From positions 1 through 64,000 of the forward strand of contig CANPVS010000007.1 in NCBI GenBank assembly GCA_947581795.1: 64,000 nt of DNA. Direction: 5' to 3'. Below are positions 57,524 through 64,000 of the stretch, piece after piece. The position numbers and the translations under genes are program-made. Source of the DNA: an uncultured Oscillospiraceae bacterium. GTDB lineage: Bacteria; Bacillota; Clostridia; Oscillospirales; Oscillospiraceae. The notes under the pieces were generated by a model. The model did no database searches and was not told the DNA's origin. It was given only the letters and a program-made list of their open reading frames with translations. Every line of letters starts with the position of its first letter. Positions within the stretch are counted from its first letter, which is position 1.

Positions 57524-58365
57524 TGCGTATCCCCCTTTACCAGTAGCACGAAAAGCTCCTCGATGGTCACGGGCTGTACCTCTGTGCCTGCGGGCACCGC
57601 GTCCCGGCGAACCAGCGCCTCGATGTGATAGGGCGTGACCCGCTTGCCCAGCGCCGCTCCGGCGGGGAGGCCGTCCAAAAACGCCTGGCCACACTGCAAA
57701 ATGCCGTATTCCTCCAGGAGCCGGTCCTTCTCCTCGCAGAGCAGGAGCCTCCCCTTGTGGAGGAAGGCGATGTAGTCGCACAGCTTTTCCAGGTCGCTGA
57801 CGATGTGGGAGCTGATAAGGATGGAGTGGCCCGGGTCCCGGGTGAAGTCGGAAAAGAGGTCCACCACCTCGTCCCGGACCACCGGGTCCAGGCCGCCGGT
57901 GGGTTCGTCCAGGATGAGCAGCTTCGCGTCGTGGCTCAAAGCCGCGGCGATGCCCATCTTCATCCGGTTGCCCCGGCTCAGGGCGGAGAACTTCTTGTCC
58001 GTGGGGATGTCCAGGTCCCGCAGGTACTTTTCAAAGAGGGACTGGTCCCAGTTCTTATAGGCCGCGGCCATGATTTTCGCTATCTGGCCCGCCCGCAGGC
58101 CGGCGGGAAAGCCCACCTCGTCCAGCACCACGCCCATGTCCTGCTTGGCCTGGCGCATGTCCGGCCCGATGGGCGCGCCCAGCACCGAGGCCGTACCGGC
58201 GTCCGGCTTTATGATGCCCAGCAGGGCCCGGATGGTGGTGCTCTTGCCCGCGCCGTTCTCCCCCACCAGGCCCATGATGCACCCGGCGGGCAGCGTAAGG
58301 TCCAGAGGCCCTAAGTGAAAGTCCCCGTAGGTCTTTTTCAGGCCTTTTATCTCAATGGCGTTCAT
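57520..58365 (-). CDS. ABC transporter ATP-binding protein
   Basis: This is a 281-aa ATPase of the CcmA/YtrB group. Walker A is GLVGENGAGKSTTIRALLG, the signature is ALSRGNRMKMGIAAAL, and Walker B is LLILDEPTGGLDPVVRDEVV; the switch His is in ILISSHIVSDLEKL. The signature LSRGN departs from the usual LSGGQ, as is common in YtrB-like proteins. It follows the GntR gene with a 4-bp overlap and pairs with the two permeases. Confidence 0.93.
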   Translation of the reverse strand: MNAIEIKGLKKTYGDFHLGPLDLTLPAGCIMGLVGENGAGKSTTIRALLGIIKPDAGTASVLGAPIGPDMRQAKQDMGVVLDEVGFPAGLRAGQIAKIMAAAYKNWDQSLFEKYLRDLDIPTDKKFSALSRGNRMKMGIAAALSHDAKLLILDEPTGGLDPVVRDEVVDLFSDFTRDPGHSILISSHIVSDLEKLCDYIAFLHKGRLLLCEEKDRLLEEYGILQCGQAFLDGLPAGAALGKRVTPYHIEALVRRDAVPAGTEVQPVTIEELFVLLVKGDTQ

Positions 58366-58745
58366 GTGTGTTCGTCCCCTTCCTCCAATATCTCGATCAT
58401 GTCCAGTATGTCCTTTCTCGTGAGGCCGCAGCTCCCAGCCAGGCGGGAGACCTCTCCCAAGAGGGACTCTATCTTTTTCAGATTCTCCTCCCGCAGAAGC
58501 TCCACGTTCTTCGGCGCCACGAAGCAACCCTTGCCCGCCACGGTGTAGATGAAGCCCTCCCGCTCCAGCTCGTCATAGGCCCGCTTGGTGGTGATGACGC
58601 TGATGCGCAGGTCCTTGGCCAGGTTCCGGATGGAGGGGAGGAGCTCGTCCTCCCGCAGCTCGCCGCTGATGATCTGACTCTTCAGCTGGGCGTATATCTG
58701 CTCGTAGATGGGCGCGCCGCTCTTGTTGTCGATGAAGATGGTCAT
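58362..58745 (-). CDS. GntR-family regulator, YtrA subfamily
   Basis: This is a 127-aa repressor. The winged helix is at residues 10-75: PIYEQIYAQLKSQIISGELR, LPSIRNLAKDLRISVITTKRAY and EGFIYTVAGKGCFVA. A short C-terminal helical tail of about 45 residues, with no ligand-binding domain, is typical of YtrA. It probably represses its own operon. Tandem TATACAG motifs overlap the -10 box of its promoter and are candidate operator sites. Confidence 0.92.
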   Translation of the reverse strand: MTIFIDNKSGAPIYEQIYAQLKSQIISGELREDELLPSIRNLAKDLRISVITTKRAYDELEREGFIYTVAGKGCFVAPKNVELLREENLKKIESLLGEVSRLAGSCGLTRKDILDMIEILEEGDEHT

Positions 58746-58765
58746 GGCGGTTCCTCACTTTAGTG

Positions 58766-58803
58766 TTCATATACAGTATATACAGTCATAACAGCCTTGT
58801 CAA
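58766..58803 (-). promoter_or_regulatory. Promoter and operator of the GntR-ABC operon
   Basis: On the minus strand TTGACA (58798-58803) and TATACT (58775-58780) have a 17-bp spacer. Two TATACAG motifs (plus-strand reading, about 58770-58784) overlap the -10 box. Confidence 0.75.
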
Positions 58804-58885
58804 TAGGGTACTGCAAAAAAGTATATGCCGCCTCTCACGCTGGCCGGGGCATGGGCGTACCATGGTGTGAGAGGGCCCAAAGAGA

Positions 58886-58914
58886 TTGCAAAAGGGTTAC
58901 AATCGTGCTATACT
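58886..58914 (+). promoter_or_regulatory. Promoter of the sortase gene
   Basis: TTGCAA (58886-58891) and TATACT (58909-58914) have a 17-bp spacer, 60 bp before the sortase start. Confidence 0.75.
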
Positions 58915-58973
58915 GACAAAGAAAGCACCAGATCGTCCCCGGCGCGGGCCGGGAGACAGAACAGGAGGCGCCT

Positions 58974-60236
58974 ATGGCAGAGGGTGGACGCCATCTGCGT
59001 CCGGAGGAGGGCGGCGGCAGCCGGCCTCAGAACCGGCGCGCGTCCGGTCCTGAGATGGACTGGGGCGACATGGACTGGCTGGAAGAGGAGCCTCAGCCCG
59101 AGCCCCGCCGGGAGACCCGGCAGCCGTCCCGGCAGCAGCAACAGCCAAGACAGCAGCCCCGGCCTCAGCAGCCGAGGCAGCAGACAAGACAGCCGTCCCG
59201 GCAGCGGGAATATTATGACGAATACGAGGAGGAGAGGCCCCGGCCCCGGCAGCGCCAGCGCGCGCCCGAGGAACGGGTCTATCCCAGCGAGCCCCGGCAA
59301 CGTCAGAGCGCGCCCCGTCAGCGTCAGAGCGCCCGCCGGGAGGAATACTACGACGACCGCTCCCGCCGCCCGGCCCGGGAGTACTACGACGACCGGCGCT
59401 ATGAGGACCCGGAGCCCTGGCGGGGCCGCCGCGGCGGCCTGGACAAACAGAGTCTGCCCCTGATCATATTGGTGGTGGTGCTGGTGTTCGGCGTGCTGTT
59501 CGCGGGCGGCAAGCTTCTGGGCATCATGCTGGACTACCGGCGGGACCGCTCGGCCTACGACGAGCTGGCGGAGAACGCCCTGTCCGACATGGCGGAGCCG
59601 GACGCCACCCCCGACCCCAACGCCCAGGCGGGCTCCGGCGACAGCGGCGCCGCCGCGCCCACCACGGTGAACTGGGACTATCTGCGCAGTGTCAACAGCG
59701 ACGTGATCGGCTATATCTACTGCCCCGGCACCACCATCAACTATCCGGTGGTCCAGACCACGGACAACGACTTCTACCTGCACCGCAGCTTCTGGGATAA
59801 GCAGGAGAACGTCTCCGGCACCCTGTTCGCCGACTCGGTGTGCAACATCGGCTCCCAGTACAACAACTTCATCATCTACGGCCACAACATGAAGGACGGG
59901 TCCATGTTCGCGTCCCTGCAAAAATACGTGGACGCCACCTACTATGAACAGCACCCCACCATCTACTTCTACACGCCCCAGGGGGACTACCGGGTGGAGC
60001 TCATCGCGGCCCACATCACCGAGTCCAGCATGACCAACTACCCCTATTACTTCAACGACAGCTACGACTATCAGCTTTACCTGAACGAGCTGACAAGCCA
60101 TTCCTTCTTCGCCACCCACGCCGCCGTGTCCACGGACTACCAGCTCATGACATTGTCCACCTGCGACTACTCCGGCGGCTACAACGACCCCCGGTTCCTG
60201 GTCCACGGCCTGATGATACCGGTGGAGGGCGGCTGA
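58974..60236 (+). CDS. Class B sortase with long disordered N-terminal region
   Basis: This is a 420-aa transpeptidase. Residues 1-157 are low-complexity, rich in Arg, Gln, Pro and Tyr with several RQSAPRQRQ-like and YYDD repeats. One transmembrane helix is at 161-178, so the disordered part should be cytoplasmic. The sortase B domain is at about 230-418, with His304 in IYGHNMKDGSMF, Cys397 in TLSTCDYSGGY and Arg407. It would cut a sorting signal and anchor a protein to peptidoglycan or build pili. No substrate gene is adjacent. Confidence 0.9.
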   Translation: MAEGGRHLRPEEGGGSRPQNRRASGPEMDWGDMDWLEEEPQPEPRRETRQPSRQQQQPRQQPRPQQPRQQTRQPSRQREYYDEYEEERPRPRQRQRAPEERVYPSEPRQRQSAPRQRQSARREEYYDDRSRRPAREYYDDRRYEDPEPWRGRRGGLDKQSLPLIILVVVLVFGVLFAGGKLLGIMLDYRRDRSAYDELAENALSDMAEPDATPDPNAQAGSGDSGAAAPTTVNWDYLRSVNSDVIGYIYCPGTTINYPVVQTTDNDFYLHRSFWDKQENVSGTLFADSVCNIGSQYNNFIIYGHNMKDGSMFASLQKYVDATYYEQHPTIYFYTPQGDYRVELIAAHITESSMTNYPYYFNDSYDYQLYLNELTSHSFFATHAAVSTDYQLMTLSTCDYSGGYNDPRFLVHGLMIPVEGG

Positions 60237-61772
<1,536 letters not shown>

Positions 61773-61784
61773 CATCAGCATGAT

Positions 61785-61816
61785 AAAAAGACCGGCCTGA
61801 ATGGGCCGGTCTTTTT
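61785..61816. terminator. Bidirectional terminator
   Basis: AAAAAGACCGGCC (61785-61797) pairs with GGCCGGTCTTTTT (61804-61816). It ends both the arabinofuranosidase gene and the convergent YfhO-type gene, whose stop overlaps it. Confidence 0.9.
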
Positions 61817-64000
61817 ATGCCGTTTTCTTTTTTCGTTCCCAGAACCCCAGGGCGAGGCACCCCAGGACGGCGAGAGACGAGACGGCCGCGCCGGGAATGA
61901 GGCCCGGCGGGACGTAGCGCATGTCCAGGGTGTGCTCCCCCGGCTCCACGGGCAGGGCCATGAGGCAGTCCTGGACCTCTGTGGGCGACGTGTCCGCCCC
62001 GTCCAGGGTCACATGCCAGCCTGCGTCATAGGGAATGGTGAGCAGGAGCAGGGCGTCCCCCTGGCCGGTGGTGAAGCTCCCGGCGAAGTGGCTGCCGGAG
62101 AGCTTTTCGAGGGCGCAGCCGCCGGATGCCAAGGCGTCATGGTAGGCGGACAGGGCGGCCATGTCCTCCGTGGCGAAGGCGGCCCCGGCGGTGTGCAGGT
62201 CCCCGGTCACGTCCAGCCGTACGGCGGCGGTGTCCCCGGCGGTGAAGTCGCCCAGGTACAGGCTGCCGTTGGTCTGTGCTGTGCCGTAGTAGGCCCGGTA
62301 CGCGCCGTTCACGTAGAGCATGAGCCCCGGGTAGTCCTCCATGAGGATGTGGGCGTACAGGGGCCCGTCCGCCCGGACGGCCAGGGTGTAGGTGAGAGAA
62401 CCATTTTGGCCGTCGGCCAGGATATAGTCCCCATCCCCGGCGTCGGTAAGGCCGGAGAGGGATATGTCTGTAATGTCGGCGGGGGTGTAGATGTCGGCGT
62501 CCACCTCCGGCGCGGCGGCGGAGTAGAGGGCCTGGATATAGGCGAAGCAGTCCCCGGCCGCTATGGGCCCGGCGATGGTCTCATCCGCCGTGAAGCCCAT
62601 GGGCAGGGCGGCGGTGTTTTCATACACGGTGTAACCCTCTATGGCGGTCAGGGGCGTGTAAGCCTTTGTCCCGGCCGGGCTCACCAGGTATTTCACGCCC
62701 AGGAAGCTGTCTGCCCCGGCGGTAACGCCGGCGTTATAGAGGACGAACAGGTCCGTGAACCGGGTGACGCCCAGCTTTTCCAGAAAGTCCAGGTTCTTCT
62801 GGCTCAGGGTGGAGCCGTAGTGGGACAGCCCGTCATAGCCGAAGAGCATGGGCTCGTCCCGGTCCAGCATGAAGGCGTCCTCGCTCTCGGTGCGCACATA
62901 GGTCCCATCGGAGGGCACGGCGGCCATGGCGGCGGACTTGGCGGTCACGTACTGGGCGAATTTCGCCGGGTCCGCGCTGCCGCCGGTGAGCCGGTCCAGG
63001 GTCACCGCGGCGTTGCCCCACAGGTCTGCCAGATGGCAGAGAAGGAGAAGCGCGGCGAGAAGGGCCGCCAGGCGCTTGTTTTCGGTCTTTCCGGCCAGTA
63101 GCCACAGCCCGCCGCTGAGCACCAGGACGAATATCACCGCCAGCAGGCCCGTCTGCCAGCCGATGAAGTCGTATTCCCGCCCGGCGAAAGCCAGCAGCGC
63201 CAATAGTGCCACCGCCGCCGGGGGCAGGAGAAAATGCCAGGGGCGGGTCCCGTCCCGCAAATGGGCCAGGGCCTCGTCCGCCGCGGCTATGAGGAGGAAG
63301 CTCAGAAGGAAGCTGTAGCGGTGGTTGTACCAGGTGGGCACGTTGAACCCGTGCCAGATAAGGTCCAAACCCGACAGCCAGAAGGACAAAAGCAGAATCC
63401 CAATGAGCCCGGCGGTCACCAGCTTCTTCCGCCGGGGCACGGCCCTGTTGGCAAAATAGAGCGCCGCCAGGGCCAGGGTCAGGGCGCCGCAGAAGATGTG
63501 GGGCAGGCCCTGCTCCATCAGCTCCTCGTAGTCGAAGGCCCCGTAGAAGAGTTTGGAGAACATGGCCGGGAAGGGGAAGTTGGGCGCAAGGGACAGGTCC
63601 GCCGGGGAGAAGGAGGCCTTCCCGCCGGAGAGAGACAGGAACGCGGGGAGGAGAACCACCGCCGCCAGGGCCCCTGCCAGGAGGCTGGACAGGGCAAAAT
63701 TCCCCACGCGCCGCAGGGGCTTCTCCTCCGGGGCGGCGAGGAGCTGGCCCAGGAAGAACAGCACCGCGAAGAGGCACAGGATGTAGCCAATGTAGAAGTT
63801 GATGACGAGGGCTGCCGCCAGGGTCAGCACATAGAGCCACCGGCCCCGGCCCTCGGCCACGTCATGGAGGCCCAGGGCCACCAGGGGCAGCAGGATCACG
63901 CAGTCCTGCCACAGGTAGCTGAAGCTGAAGGCCACCATGTAGGCCATGAGACCGTAGGCGGGCGCGGCGAACAGCACCCGCCAGCCCCAGCCGTGGCGCC
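61815..64000 (-). CDS. YfhO-family membrane protein, 5' end beyond the window
   Basis: This is the last 727 residues of a YfhO-type protein, a GT-C-fold relative thought to add sugars to lipoteichoic acid or similar polymers. At least nine hydrophobic helices are in the visible N-terminal part, with GLMAYMVAFSFSYLWQDCVI, INFYIGYILCLFAVLFFLGQ and FNVPTWYNHRYSFLLSFLLI, the last being characteristic of YfhO. A large extracytoplasmic domain (from about 390) and a final helix with a basic tail (GFWERKKKTA) follow. The frame is open to the window end, so the start is missing. Confidence 0.85.
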   Translation of the reverse strand, partial: RHGWGWRVLFAAPAYGLMAYMVAFSFSYLWQDCVILLPLVALGLHDVAEGRGRWLYVLTLAAALVINFYIGYILCLFAVLFFLGQLLAAPEEKPLRRVGNFALSSLLAGALAAVVLLPAFLSLSGGKASFSPADLSLAPNFPFPAMFSKLFYGAFDYEELMEQGLPHIFCGALTLALAALYFANRAVPRRKKLVTAGLIGILLLSFWLSGLDLIWHGFNVPTWYNHRYSFLLSFLLIAAADEALAHLRDGTRPWHFLLPPAAVALLALLAFAGREYDFIGWQTGLLAVIFVLVLSGGLWLLAGKTENKRLAALLAALLLLCHLADLWGNAAVTLDRLTGGSADPAKFAQYVTAKSAAMAAVPSDGTYVRTESEDAFMLDRDEPMLFGYDGLSHYGSTLSQKNLDFLEKLGVTRFTDLFVLYNAGVTAGADSFLGVKYLVSPAGTKAYTPLTAIEGYTVYENTAALPMGFTADETIAGPIAAGDCFAYIQALYSAAAPEVDADIYTPADITDISLSGLTDAGDGDYILADGQNGSLTYTLAVRADGPLYAHILMEDYPGLMLYVNGAYRAYYGTAQTNGSLYLGDFTAGDTAAVRLDVTGDLHTAGAAFATEDMAALSAYHDALASGGCALEKLSGSHFAGSFTTGQGDALLLLTIPYDAGWHVTLDGADTSPTEVQDCLMALPVEPGEHTLDMRYVPPGLIPGAAVSSLAVLGCLALGFWERKKKTA

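Overview
The window is a GC-rich chromosomal segment from an endospore-forming, Gram-positive member of the Clostridia. The best fit by gene content is an Oscillospiraceae-type gut bacterium; this is an inference and no species is claimed. The spore-former markers are dipicolinate synthase dpaA-dpaB, a BofA-type pro-sigma-K processing inhibitor and a small protein with a Spo0A-C-like DNA-binding region. RNase Y, a class B sortase, a Trk potassium system, CstA and a YtrA-type GntR/ABC operon also fit this group. Start sites mostly have strong AGGAGG-type ribosome binding sites, and many genes overlap by ATGA or GTGA.

Layout. 1-4.6 kb is an accessory patch. It holds a decayed tRNA-Ala, a HicA-HicB toxin-antitoxin pair, an IS1182-family insertion sequence placed in the terminator hairpin behind hicB, two translationally coupled double-glycine leader peptides behind a long structured leader, a probable small RNA, and a kinase-like gene broken by an in-frame amber codon. 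4.6-7.3 kb has a Spo0A-C-like zinc-ribbon protein and an AT-richer Schlafen/AlbA_2 gene. 7.5-14 kb has tRNA-Leu, prfB, a GH25 lysozyme, a copper module (csoR, copA with a built-in CopZ domain), an orphan structured RNA with its own promoter and terminator, and a third leader peptide that is out of frame because of a ten-G tract.

14-37 kb is housekeeping: polA; the t6A operon rimI-tsaD-tsaE-tsaB-upp; two membrane-anchored XRE regulators; a CPA2 antiporter; dpaAB; a secreted glycoside hydrolase-like protein; a PPIase lipoprotein; trkA-trkH; and cstA. 37-50.5 kb has a phospholipid module (PAP2, flippase-like protein, pssA, psd), a two-component system, LUD and YitT proteins, and a type IIA topoisomerase operon (parE, a YARHG protein, parC). 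50.8-64 kb has bofA, a lysine riboswitch in front of an amino-acid ABC transporter, RNase Y, a GntR-regulated ABC exporter, a class B sortase, a GH51 arabinofuranosidase and a YfhO-type membrane protein that runs off the window.

Two interlocking families of dispersed repeats are the most striking non-coding signal. Family 1 is about 109 nt long with seven copies. Its stems change in sequence while keeping their pairing, and two loops are conserved, so it looks like a structured RNA or REP-like element. Family 2 is a pair of hairpins with arms close to CCTCCCTCTGACGAGGGAGG, found at eleven or more places. Four of the seven Family 1 copies lie inside the hairpin tips of Family 2 elements. Family 2 elements supply stop codons, terminator-like hairpins and in one case a ribosome binding site to neighbouring genes.
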